A stretch of 64,000 nt of DNA from Lachnospiraceae bacterium (GTDB lineage Bacteria; Bacillota; Clostridia; Lachnospirales; Lachnospiraceae), in assembly GCA_902363445.1 (NCBI GenBank), contig CABJAB010000006.1:62001-126000 (forward strand), in the 5' to 3' direction. Under the pieces are notes generated by a model. The model did no database searches and had not been told where the DNA came from. It saw nothing but the letters and a program-made list of their open reading frames with translations. Below, in pieces: positions 1-7,565 of this stretch. Position 1 is the first letter of the stretch. Each line of letters opens with the position of its first letter. Both the position numbers and the translations under genes were made by a program.

Positions 1-1439
1 GTTTTGGCAATGACCATAAAGAGGGCCGCAGGCACTCCTTTTCCGGATACGTCGGCGATGACGATCGCCAAATGGTCGTCATCCACCAGGAAAAAATCAT
101 AGAAATCTCCGCCCACTTCCTTCGCCGGGGTCATGGTAGCATAGATATCGAATTCCGGTCGTTCCGGAAACGCAGGAAAGATGCAGGGCAGCATCGAGGC
201 CTGAATCTCAGTAGCCACGGAGAGCTCTGCCCCAATGCGCTCCTTTTCCGCGGTGACGGCCCTTAAGTCGTGCATATAGGCAGTGATATCACGCATCATG
301 GTATTACAGGAGTCCGCCAGGAGGTTTATCTCATCCCCCGTATCGATCTCCGTAATCTTCGGCTCAGGAATCTCTCCAGAATCCGCAGGCTGGGCCGCGA
401 ACTCCCTGACGTTTTCTGCCAGCCTCTCCAGAGGATCGACGATATTCCGCTCCACGTACCACAGGAACACAATTGCCACGGCAAAGATAATATTGATCGC
501 AAGGCCTACTATCTGATAGACATAGCGCCAATGGGTCAGCGTATCGTCTCCCGTCTGGGAATGATAAGCCGTGAGGCCCACAAAGGCGATGAAAATGACG
601 GCGAGCATCAAAAACCCGATGACCACCTTTGTCTTGATCGTAGTCTTTACTTCCCGGGTGTTCCTGAGCTGCTCTTTTTTATCAAAATTAAAGGGTTTTC
701 CCACTGACGGAAGCACCAGGACCATCGAAACCGCGAGCAGTACCGACGCTTTTATACTTTCCACCGGCGCTCCCCGCAGAAATGATATCCAAAACCATCC
801 CAGGCCCAGGGCCGCCGCTGCAAAGAGCATACAGTCAAAACAAAGATAGCTCCCTTTTTTCCTGCGTTTCGCGCAAGGCACATAGTAGTCGGGATGAAAA
901 CGCTCCAAAAATATCAGGATGGGAACTCCCAGCAGCACCGCAAAGTCAAAATTATTGAAAAACAACAGCGCATAGGAGCTTCCGCTTCCGGAAAATCCTG
1001 CCGTTTCAAAGATCAGGGACAGCATCCCGGTCACCACCAGGGAGTCCAGAAGGATCACATAAATGTATTTAAGTATCTTCCGCACGCTGCCAAGTGTCGG
1101 ATAGAGGTCTTTTTCATCGACCCGAAAAGAATACCACAGCTTATAAGGCAGATAAGCATAAAAGAAATTGGCCAGAAATCCCGTGATGCAGATAAAGGCA
1201 TTGCTTCCGGAAATCATATCTGAGATCAGGTTCCCAATCGCCGTACCGAACGCTGCGGCGGGGCCCCAAATGAGTCCCAGCACCGGCGGTATCACATTTG
1301 CCGGCCGTATTTCCGTGATTCCGGGCATCAGAGAGAGCAGCTGCCGGAAGGGAAGCGCCACCGCAAAAAACAGTACGGCGGAAAGGACCAGCCGGAGCCA
1401 GTTCTTTTTATCCCGGAGTGAATCCAAAATAACATTCAA
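1..1439 (-). CDS. SpoIIE/RsbU-type PP2C serine phosphatase, membrane-anchored (3' end outside window)
   Basis: About 480 residues are visible and the C-terminus runs off the window edge. The N-terminal half is hydrophobic with several membrane segments. A HAMP-like linker follows (with [12 protein letters not shown]), then the start of a PP2C domain with EVGGDFYD near residue 437 and [16 protein letters not shown]; the Asp residues are the expected metal ligands. Family members dephosphorylate STAS-domain anti-sigma antagonists. I chose the TTG at 1439 because GGAGG lies 8 nt upstream and no ATG fits the frame. It is the last gene of the operon that begins at 5075, 14 bp after the MATE-ATPase fusion gene. 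Inference: it is the phosphatase arm of a partner switch whose kinase and STAS protein are encoded upstream. Its sensed signal is unknown. Confidence 0.9.
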   Translation of the reverse strand, partial: MNVILDSLRDKKNWLRLVLSAVLFFAVALPFRQLLSLMPGITEIRPANVIPPVLGLIWGPAAAFGTAIGNLISDMISGSNAFICITGFLANFFYAYLPYKLWYSFRVDEKDLYPTLGSVRKILKYIYVILLDSLVVTGMLSLIFETAGFSGSGSSYALLFFNNFDFAVLLGVPILIFLERFHPDYYVPCAKRRKKGSYLCFDCMLFAAAALGLGWFWISFLRGAPVESIKASVLLAVSMVLVLPSVGKPFNFDKKEQLRNTREVKTTIKTKVVIGFLMLAVIFIAFVGLTAYHSQTGDDTLTHWRYVYQIVGLAINIIFAVAIVFLWYVERNIVDPLERLAENVREFAAQPADSGEIPEPKITEIDTGDEINLLADSCNTMMRDITAYMHDLRAVTAEKERIGAELSVATEIQASMLPCIFPAFPERPEFDIYATMTPAKEVGGDFYDFFLVDDDHLAIVIADVSGKGVPAALFMVIAK

Positions 1440-1453
1440 CCTCGTTCCCTCCT

Positions 1454-3169
1454 TTACAGTACGATGTGGAGATTATTAAAGCCGATGACTCGTTTATAGC
1501 TGAATTCCTTCGCCACCTTCTTTACCAGATAGATCCCCAGCCCTCCGATGTCTCTCGACTCCGCGTCGGCCGTGATATCCGCGTCCTTTTTTGCCGTCGG
1601 GTCGAACTGAACGGCGTCGTCCCGAATATTCAAGAGCACCTGCTCTCCGGCAACGATCCGGATATCGATGTAGTGTTTTTTGCCGTCCTTAAACCCATAT
1701 TTGATGATATTGACCGCAATTTCCTCGATGCAAAGCAGGATATAATACTGTTTTTTTCCATCTATCCCGTTTTTATTACAAAACGCTTCAATCTCTTCAT
1801 TGAGCGCGACGATATTGGCCTCTTCATTCAAGATCAGTGTCTGATAAATCCGGTCCTCCGGGATTTCCGATGCCCGTATTTGCAGCGGGCTGCCTTTCGT
1901 CACCAGGACGGCTGTAAGCAGTGTCAGCACCTCCGATAGGAAAAGCGAGGCCCAGACTCCGTTTTCTGAAAGCCCGGCCCCATATACCAGCGCCCAGATG
2001 AGCAGAGCCGGAAATAAAAGGTTGTCGAGCACCGTAAATATCAAGGACAGACCCGGCTTCCCCGTAGACCGGTAAAGGCTGTTCAGGAACGCCGCCGCTG
2101 AAGAAAACAGACAGGACAGGCCGATCATCCGGACTGCCGCCGTGACATTCAGGGAAAACAGAAGGGACAGATACGGAGCCCCCGCACACAATGCCAGACA
2201 GAGGAGCACGGCTCCGCAGGCCAGGACACGTCCGGCTGTTTTAGCCGTCAGGCGTATGCTTTTCGTGTCCTGTTCTCCATAGTAAACGCTGAACATGGGC
2301 TGAGCCGCATGATTCACGCTGTCATAGACCGCATAGATGAATGTGACCGCATATTTCACCACGCCGTATGCCGCAATCCCCGATGCGCCCGCCACGCCCA
2401 GCAGGACGTTGTTGATGATGACCGTCAGGATCGTCTGGGCCAGAAAGATCATGCTTCCCGCAAAACCCGGCTGCGCGATCTCTTTCAGATCGCCCGCCCG
2501 GAAGCCCCTCCGGAACCTCAGGGTGGATCTTCCGCTCAGAAAATATCCCAGATAGAACAGGACACACAGCGCATTGGAAATCACAGACGCCGCCGCGATA
2601 CAGGAGACCGGGAGCTTCATCCCGCCGATGAACAGCCACAGCAGGATCAAATTCGAGAGAATAGAGATCAGCGTGCCCGCCATCGCGACTCCGGGATGGC
2701 TGTCATTCCGGATAAAGGCGCTCAGCACGCCGCAGAGCAAAAGGAACGGCATTCCCATGAACAGGATCCGGACATATTCTCCCGTCGCGGCCTGCTCGGA
2801 GACTGTCCGGGCGCCCAGAAACGGAAGCAGGGAGCCGGTCAGAAAACAGCCAAAAATCAGAGCCAGAATGCCGAGGACCGCTGTGCCAAAAACCGCGGCC
2901 GTGAATATCCATGAGGCTTCCTTTCTATCTCCCTGTCCCTGCCGGATGGAGACAGCGATCCCGCCGCCTGCTCCGAAGAAATAAGTAATGATATTGGTGA
3001 AGATCATCACCGGCAGGGCAAGCCCCACCACATAGCTTCCTTCCCCGCCGAAAAACAGGCCGGCAAACAGGATATTCAGCAGGCTCATGACCGCCGTCCC
3101 CATCGTGGAGATCGCCGTGGGGATAAAAAAGGTTCGATATGTTTTCCGGATGATTTCCTGATATTCCAT
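1454..3169 (-). CDS. MATE-family transporter fused to a C-terminal RsbW-like ATPase domain
   Basis: 571 residues. Residues 1-440 look like a complete 12-helix MATE efflux protein. From about 445 a soluble domain with GHKL/HATPase_c motifs follows: the N box [12 protein letters not shown], then [10 protein letters not shown] and [10 protein letters not shown]. It resembles anti-sigma serine kinases such as RsbW and SpoIIAB rather than sensor histidine kinases, because no phospho-accepting His region is visible. MATE proteins normally end near 450 residues, so the extra 125 are a fusion. It starts 5 bp after the SAHH-like gene and is followed by a SpoIIE phosphatase, with a STAS protein upstream. 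Inference: the kinase domain phosphorylates the STAS partner, tying transporter state to partner switching. The direct fusion is unusual; the transported substrate is unknown. Confidence 0.88.
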   Translation of the reverse strand: MEYQEIIRKTYRTFFIPTAISTMGTAVMSLLNILFAGLFFGGEGSYVVGLALPVMIFTNIITYFFGAGGGIAVSIRQGQGDRKEASWIFTAAVFGTAVLGILALIFGCFLTGSLLPFLGARTVSEQAATGEYVRILFMGMPFLLLCGVLSAFIRNDSHPGVAMAGTLISILSNLILLWLFIGGMKLPVSCIAAASVISNALCVLFYLGYFLSGRSTLRFRRGFRAGDLKEIAQPGFAGSMIFLAQTILTVIINNVLLGVAGASGIAAYGVVKYAVTFIYAVYDSVNHAAQPMFSVYYGEQDTKSIRLTAKTAGRVLACGAVLLCLALCAGAPYLSLLFSLNVTAAVRMIGLSCLFSSAAAFLNSLYRSTGKPGLSLIFTVLDNLLFPALLIWALVYGAGLSENGVWASLFLSEVLTLLTAVLVTKGSPLQIRASEIPEDRIYQTLILNEEANIVALNEEIEAFCNKNGIDGKKQYYILLCIEEIAVNIIKYGFKDGKKHYIDIRIVAGEQVLLNIRDDAVQFDPTAKKDADITADAESRDIGGLGIYLVKKVAKEFSYKRVIGFNNLHIVL

Positions 3170-3173
3170 TCCT

Positions 3174-4472
3174 TTATTTCCTTCCCAATGCTTTTTCCCT
3201 CAGCCGCTCCTCATTCGGATGCCGGTTAAACGTACCGCTGTCAAAATGTAAGTGATTCATTTCCATCCAGCGGTTTAAAAGATCCGTTTCCCTCTCCTGC
3301 CCGCCCAGTTCTTCATCCACGCCGAAAAGATATGTCCTATTCTGAAACCGTCCCTTCTGCTCCCACAGCGTTCTGGCAGAAAGAAGCATCTCCGAGAACA
3401 CCGGATCGATCATGCCGTAGGTCAGGCTGTCGGAGCTTTTGTCATAGAAGTTGAGGGGAAATCCCTGAGCCAGGAGAATCAGCTCTTTTCCTCCGGGAAA
3501 GCGGTAAGCGTCCGCCTGGTACAGCCGGGTCCTCTGTGCGCCGGTCAGCAGATCAAACACCTCCTCAAACTCCACCTGCTTGGAAGACGAGCTTGCCAGG
3601 AAGATTCGCCCAGCCGCACCGCTCAGGAAGCGTTCCAGCATTTCTCTCGTAAAAGAAGACTTTCCCACATTCCCCATCACGAGCATATCGTCGCGGAACT
3701 CTCCGTTCCAAAGGGTGAGGCCGTCCTCTCTCGCCGTCTTCAAAATCTCCGCGTCCGTGTCATACACCTGCATATGGACATGATTCGGTCTGAGACAGCA
3801 TGCCACGCTCCGTCCGATGATCCCGTATCCTATCAGAAGGACATCGCGAAAGTCGATGAAGCTTCCCTGCCGCCGGAGCATCCGCTTCAGCTCTCCCACT
3901 ACCCGGTCGGCCACAAAATAGGACTCCACACGGACCTTGTACGCCGAGCGGGCCACGCTGACAGCCGGGTATAAAAGCTTCTCCTCTTTACTGGCGCGGG
4001 TCCCCGCGGTGGTCTGCTCCACACTTCCCAAGACGGAATCCGCAAAGCGGGGATGCGCGGAAAGCCACTGCCTCAGCACCGGATAGTGATAGCCGCCGTC
4101 TTCCACGACCAGAAGCCGCCGGCCCTGCTCCAGCTGCTCCCGCACTTCATTCTCCAGCGCGAGGGCAATCATCCGCCGGACCGCATGGAGGAATCCCGGA
4201 GGCTGTTCTTCTGCCTTCCGATTATTTCGAAGCAGCATATAACCGGTATCCGTCTGTATGCCATGATATGCGCCGTAAGTGAGTCCTTCAGGCACGCCTC
4301 TGTCATTGTAGGGTACAGCCACGAACACCACCTGCCCGAATTCCTTTTTTAACTGTTCGGTAAAATAAAAGGAATTCTCCATGCAGTGGTTGATATGCAA
4401 TACCACCGTATCTTCCGCGCTCCCTCGCTCTGAAAGCAAGGATTCCAGCAAGGGCATGACCGCATCGTTCAT
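3174..4472 (-). CDS. S-adenosylhomocysteine hydrolase-like NAD-binding protein, function unknown
   Basis: 432 residues from the ATG at 4472, chosen because GGAGG lies 8 nt upstream; an in-frame ATG 15 bp earlier overlaps that Shine-Dalgarno. The middle recalls SAHH: VVEDGGY near residue 145 (compare LDDGGD), EQTTAG near 170 (compare EETTTG), a PAxSVxRSAYK stretch, and a Rossmann motif LIGYGIIGRSVACC near 215. By eye the Lys of the SAHH catalytic segment is kept, but the Asp-Asn that follow look replaced by Glu-Ser, so true SAHH activity is doubtful. It lies between the STAS and MATE-ATPase genes. Inference: an enzyme-derived regulatory or small-molecule-binding subunit of the partner-switching operon. 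An ordinary metabolic dehydrogenase-like role remains possible. Confidence 0.65.
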   Translation of the reverse strand: MNDAVMPLLESLLSERGSAEDTVVLHINHCMENSFYFTEQLKKEFGQVVFVAVPYNDRGVPEGLTYGAYHGIQTDTGYMLLRNNRKAEEQPPGFLHAVRRMIALALENEVREQLEQGRRLLVVEDGGYHYPVLRQWLSAHPRFADSVLGSVEQTTAGTRASKEEKLLYPAVSVARSAYKVRVESYFVADRVVGELKRMLRRQGSFIDFRDVLLIGYGIIGRSVACCLRPNHVHMQVYDTDAEILKTAREDGLTLWNGEFRDDMLVMGNVGKSSFTREMLERFLSGAAGRIFLASSSSKQVEFEEVFDLLTGAQRTRLYQADAYRFPGGKELILLAQGFPLNFYDKSSDSLTYGMIDPVFSEMLLSARTLWEQKGRFQNRTYLFGVDEELGGQERETDLLNRWMEMNHLHFDSGTFNRHPNEERLREKALGRK

Positions 4473-4517
4473 CGAATTTTCCTCCATACCGGCTCCAATG
4501 GCCGCTCCGGCCGGCGA

Positions 4518-4817
4518 TCAGTTTTCAATCGTCAGGATATCCGTGAATCCAGTGACCTCAAAGACTTCCATGATGGTGTCATTTACATGGCGTACCAGGA
4601 GCTTTCCCTGTTTGTTCATTTGCTTCTGCGCACCCAGGATCACTCTGAGCCCCGCGGAAGAAAGATATACCAGTTTCTCCATATCCAGGATCAGGCATTT
4701 AACTCCGTTCATACTCTGTTTCAATTCCGCCTCCAGCTCCGGCGCCGTAGTTGTATCCAGCCGCCCTTCAAGAATAACGGTCAGTTCGGACTCGTTTTGG
4801 AATTTTGAAATAGTCAT
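4518..4817 (-). CDS. STAS-domain anti-sigma factor antagonist (SpoIIAA/RsbV-like)
   Basis: 99 residues, the full length of a single STAS domain. The strand-helix CLILDMEKLVYLSSAGLRVI contains the conserved Ser of the LSSAGLR motif, which is phosphorylated by RsbW/SpoIIAB kinases and dephosphorylated by PP2C phosphatases. A GGAG element lies 9 nt before the ATG. The gene sits 13 bp after a small Cys-rich gene and is followed by the SAHH-like gene. Kinase domain (1454-3169) and phosphatase (1-1439) are in the same operon, so all three parts of a partner switch are present. No sigma factor is visible here; the output could be a sigma factor elsewhere or the transporter itself. Confidence 0.93.
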   Translation of the reverse strand: MTISKFQNESELTVILEGRLDTTTAPELEAELKQSMNGVKCLILDMEKLVYLSSAGLRVILGAQKQMNKQGKLLVRHVNDTIMEVFEVTGFTDILTIEN

Positions 4818-4829
4818 AATAAGCTTCTC

Positions 4830-5075
4830 CTACCCTTCTTCATTTTTCTGAAAGTCCAGCTTTGTGTCCACCCGGTTTTCCGGGCACCGGCAAATGCTGG
4901 TATGGATATGCAGCTCCGTGCTCTTGCGGAAGTCCGCGTATCTGCAGTACCAGCATTCCTTGATACCGCCCGCATCTTTAGCGCGGGTCCAGTGTTTACA
5001 GCAGTAGTCTTCCGTAACGATCGGATATCCGTCATCCGTGACGCCTATAATCGTTCTCATCTGCCTGTCTTTCAT
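4830..5075 (-). CDS. small Cys-rich protein, function unknown
   Basis: 81 residues, not recognised. It contains CCKHW, CWYCRYAD, TSICRCP and a HIH motif, giving about six Cys plus His residues that could bind zinc. Start chosen at 5075, with GTGGAGG about 7 nt upstream. It is the first gene of the minus-strand operon that continues into the STAS gene 13 bp later, so it is likely co-expressed with the partner-switching proteins. Reasons to think it is real are the good ribosome binding site, the spacing and the patterned Cys pairs. Confidence 0.6.
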   Translation of the reverse strand: MKDRQMRTIIGVTDDGYPIVTEDYCCKHWTRAKDAGGIKECWYCRYADFRKSTELHIHTSICRCPENRVDTKLDFQKNEEG

Positions 5076-5100
5076 AACGGTTCCTCCACCTTGGCCTTTC

Positions 5101-5184
5101 GTCCTGTGTAATTTTACTCTATCACAAACAGGGCAGAAGAATTCCCGCCTGGGAGAAACGGCATCCTGAGGAGGATAATTGACG
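5101..5184 (-). promoter_or_regulatory. putative promoter and LytTR-type sites for the partner-switching operon
   Basis: On the minus strand a 14-bp element CGTCAATTATCCTC (5184-5171) and a weaker copy 21 bp on (5163-5150) are followed, after exactly 28 bp, by an extended -10-like TGATAGAGT (hexamer 5121-5116). The same repeat-28-bp-TGN-hexamer layout occurs before the LytTR regulator gene at 7244. The first copy matches that repeat consensus at 12 of 14 positions, the second at about 9. Inference: the LytTR regulator encoded at 6513-7244 may also control this operon. Confidence 0.4.
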
Positions 5185-5196
5185 GCATACCCGCTT

Positions 5197-6501
5197 TCAT
5201 TCTGTTGTCAGCCCCAGTACGACTCGCAGCACAAAGGTCTTCCCTTCCGGTCCGGCGAAATAGTAGCCATGATACTGCCCCGCGATATCCGCCACGCTTT
5301 CCAGACCCAGTCCATGACCGTCCTCCGGTTTGCCGCTCTTTATCCTGCCTCCGGAATCATAAATGACCATGCCGTCGAAGCTGTTCTTTACTTCCAGGGT
5401 CAAAAAACCGCCTCTCACCCTCGCCAAAAGATTGATAAACCTCGCTTCTCTATCCGGAAGGCGCTGACAGGCCTCCAGCGCGTTCTGCAGAGCATTGCCT
5501 AATACTACGCTGAGGTGGCTGTCGTGCACGGAAATCTCCGCCGGGATCTGGGCGTCGCACAGGAACCGGATTCCCTCCGTCCCGGCCCGCTCTGCGTAAT
5601 ATCCCAGCAGGATCCCAGCAGTATAATTAGCGCAGAGTACCTGGCCTGTACGCTCCGGAATGTTTTCCAGCAGGTCCTCCAAATAGCTCTGCATATACTG
5701 AAGCTGGCCGCTCCGCAGGCAGGATTCAAGCACCCGGAAATGATGGCGCATATCGTGCTGCATCCGGCGGATCTTCTGCTGGTGTACCGTCAGCGTTTCA
5801 TAATACTGCTCCGACTGCTTCAGTTCCTCTGCTGTCCTTTCGGCCCGCCGCTTCGCCTCGTCCGCCTCCCCGGCGGCGGCCATATGGAAAAACGCCAGGG
5901 AATATCCGGCAGCCAGAAGAATCAGATACAAGGCGGCATTCAGATAATCTGCCGGCTCCGCTCCATTCCCCCAGACATCAAACAAAAGCAGCATCAAAAA
6001 ATATCCGGCTCCCGCAAATACTGCAGCGCCTCGGGAATGCCGCCCGAACTGAAGGAGCCACTGCGAGACCGGCTCCCGGAGCTTTTTCCAGTAAATCCAG
6101 AGACATAAAAACGTATAGATAAAATAGAAGATCAGATACCCAAAACGGAAAAAAAACGCCGGACAGACGTCACATAACAGCAAAGCAGTATATTTCGCCA
6201 TCAGGACTGCCGCATATAAGAAGGTATTTATAAAAAAGAAGGTGAACAGCCGCTGCCTGACCGGCACATCGAACAGATAAAGATAAGCAAATATCAGAAA
6301 CAGGCCCGCCAGTTCCTCTGAATGGCTGCCAAGAAAGAGATGAAAAAAGCTTCCCGAAAGACACACAAATAAAACGCAGAGTGTCCAGCAAAGGATTGTT
6401 TGGAAACTCGTTCGTCTGGAATGATAAAAGGTATGCGTCATGCAGATGGAAAAACAGAGCACTCCGCCGCCTATGACGGCGGCTCCAAGACTGTCAGACA
6501 T
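5197..6501 (-). CDS. Agr-type GHKL sensor histidine kinase
   Basis: 434 residues. Residues 1-200 hold six or seven hydrophobic segments. A coiled coil rich in Glu/Arg/Gln (about 205-245) leads to the His region RMQHDMRHHFRVLES, typical of AgrC/ComD-like kinases. The ATPase domain has the N box GNALQNALEACQRL and G box DGHGLGLESVADIA near the end. Kinases of this type usually detect peptide or cell-envelope signals and phosphorylate LytTR regulators. The start is supported by GGAGGGG 7 nt upstream. It follows its response regulator gene by 11 bp in one operon. No autoinducer peptide precursor or AgrB-like protease was seen nearby, so the ligand is unknown. Confidence 0.92.
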   Translation of the reverse strand: MSDSLGAAVIGGGVLCFSICMTHTFYHSRRTSFQTILCWTLCVLFVCLSGSFFHLFLGSHSEELAGLFLIFAYLYLFDVPVRQRLFTFFFINTFLYAAVLMAKYTALLLCDVCPAFFFRFGYLIFYFIYTFLCLWIYWKKLREPVSQWLLQFGRHSRGAAVFAGAGYFLMLLLFDVWGNGAEPADYLNAALYLILLAAGYSLAFFHMAAAGEADEAKRRAERTAEELKQSEQYYETLTVHQQKIRRMQHDMRHHFRVLESCLRSGQLQYMQSYLEDLLENIPERTGQVLCANYTAGILLGYYAERAGTEGIRFLCDAQIPAEISVHDSHLSVVLGNALQNALEACQRLPDREARFINLLARVRGGFLTLEVKNSFDGMVIYDSGGRIKSGKPEDGHGLGLESVADIAGQYHGYYFAGPEGKTFVLRVVLGLTTE

Positions 6502-6512
6502 TTGAACCCCTC

Positions 6513-7244
6513 CTAAATCCGCGTCCGTTCCGCCTGAGACAGAATGTACTCAAAGTAATTATCCCGAATCGCTTTGGCGCCTCGCTGCCGGATCGGCACA
6601 CGTGTCCCGGACTCCATGACGAAATCGTCAAGAGCCGCGTGCACCCGCTCCATATTGATGAGAAAGCTCTGGTGACACCGCAGAAAACCATGGCTGGCCA
6701 ATTCCCTCTCCACATCATCCAGCTTGGCATAGACCCGATGCACTTCCTCATTTTCAAGGTGTACCAGCAGAAGATTCCGGTTGCTCTCAACATATTCGAT
6801 CTCCCGGTACGGAATACGGACTCCGCGGCTTCCCTCCCGCACCATCAGGGTCTTTTGCCTGCCGCCGTATTCTTCCCGCAAATAACAGTCCAGCAGCCAC
6901 TCCGCCTTTTGTGCTTTCAGAGGCTTCACCAGGTATCCGTAAGCGCGTACATCATAGCTCTCCAGGGCAAAATCAGGGGTGGTCGTCAAAAAAACAACCG
7001 CCGCCCGCCGGTCATATTTCCGCAGCTGCCTGGCGGCTTCAATGCCGGACATGCCGGACATGAAAATATCCAGGAAAATAAGATCGAACCGGGATCCTTC
7101 TGAAATATCATCGCAGAGAGATTCCCCTGCTGTATAGTCGGTTATGGTATAGGGATACGGATTCTGAATAAAATAAGAATCCAGAAAACAACGGAGCGCT
7201 GAACGTTCCTCTTCCATATCATCGCAGACCGCGATATAAAGCAT
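6513..7244 (-). CDS. LytTR-family response regulator (AgrA-like)
   Basis: 243 residues. The receiver domain (1-120) has acidic residues CDDMEEE at the start, phospho-acceptor Asp in LIFLDIF near 57 and the conserved Lys in YLVKPL. A LytTR DNA-binding domain (about 140-240) carries YVESNRNLLLVHL and FLRCHQSFLINMERV, the hallmark of the family. It is the first gene of a two-gene operon with the kinase at 5197-6501. Three direct repeats 59 to 114 bp upstream of its start are suitable LytTR sites, suggesting autoregulation. A GGAGGGG ribosome binding site precedes the start. Confidence 0.94.
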   Translation of the reverse strand: MLYIAVCDDMEEERSALRCFLDSYFIQNPYPYTITDYTAGESLCDDISEGSRFDLIFLDIFMSGMSGIEAARQLRKYDRRAAVVFLTTTPDFALESYDVRAYGYLVKPLKAQKAEWLLDCYLREEYGGRQKTLMVREGSRGVRIPYREIEYVESNRNLLLVHLENEEVHRVYAKLDDVERELASHGFLRCHQSFLINMERVHAALDDFVMESGTRVPIRQRGAKAIRDNYFEYILSQAERTRI

Positions 7245-7255
7245 CCGAGATCACT

Positions 7256-7358
7256 CCCCTCCGATAATAAATTACCATGAATTTCCTTCTTTCGCGCCCA
7301 GTCAGGATAATTGACAAAATCCACAGGATATTCGACATGAATTGCAGGATTTTTCACA
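7256..7358 (-). promoter_or_regulatory. three 14-bp direct repeats at 21-bp period plus putative promoter (LytTR operator)
   Basis: On the plus strand the copies are CAGGATAATTGACA (7303-7316), CAGGATATTCGACA (7324-7337) and CAGGATTTTTCACA (7345-7358). Starts are exactly 21 bp apart, placing them on one face of the helix. LytTR regulators bind direct repeats with about this period (compare AgrA and VirR boxes). On the minus strand, 28 bp after the last copy, comes TGG followed by TAATTT (7274-7269), an imperfect extended -10. A TATTAT a few bases on is an alternative but sits close to the ribosome binding site. Confidence 0.65.
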
Positions 7359-7466
7359 TTATAGCAAAAGAAATGAAAAATAGGAGAGCCTCCGCATGAA
7401 TGACGGAAATAGTGTACGAATGATATGCCATTCCGTTGACGTATGGACCTTGGTATGTTAAATTAA

Positions 7467-7529
7467 GAACAAAGTGAGCAAGCTTGCCCGAAGGAGTTTT
7501 TATTTCATAGGACGCACTTTCCTATGAAA
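7467..7529. repeat. dispersed hairpin repeat, copy 1
   Basis: A stretch beginning GAACAAAGTG and ending in the hairpin TTTCATAGGA-cgcactt-TCCTATGAAA (7503-7529). It resembles 55488-55548 in the same orientation: same opening 10-mer, a G/C-rich AAGG middle, a T-run and a nearly identical hairpin with the 7-nt loop cgcact[t/c]. It lies between the first LytTR operon and the surface-protein terminator. No coding potential. Confidence 0.7.
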
Positions 7530-7531
7530 AA

Positions 7532-7561
7532 AGAAAGCGCCATTGTGCAATGGCGCTTTCT
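7532..7561 (-). terminator. intrinsic terminator of the surface-protein gene
   Basis: Perfect 14-bp arms (AGAAAGCGCCATTG and its complement) with a 2-nt centre. On the minus strand the stem is followed by a run of T. It lies 5 bp after the stop of the minus-strand gene 7566-9506. Confidence 0.93.
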
Positions 7562-7565
7562 CTCT

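Noticed and set aside
5197..7244. A complete agr quorum-sensing locus
   Set aside because: Only the kinase and regulator are present; no AgrB-like membrane protease or AgrD-like peptide frame was found nearby.
7142..7357. A 71-codon minus-strand frame across the LytTR repeats
   Set aside because: It overlaps the regulator start in another frame. Its repetitive residues come from the 21-bp-period DNA repeats, a multiple of three.
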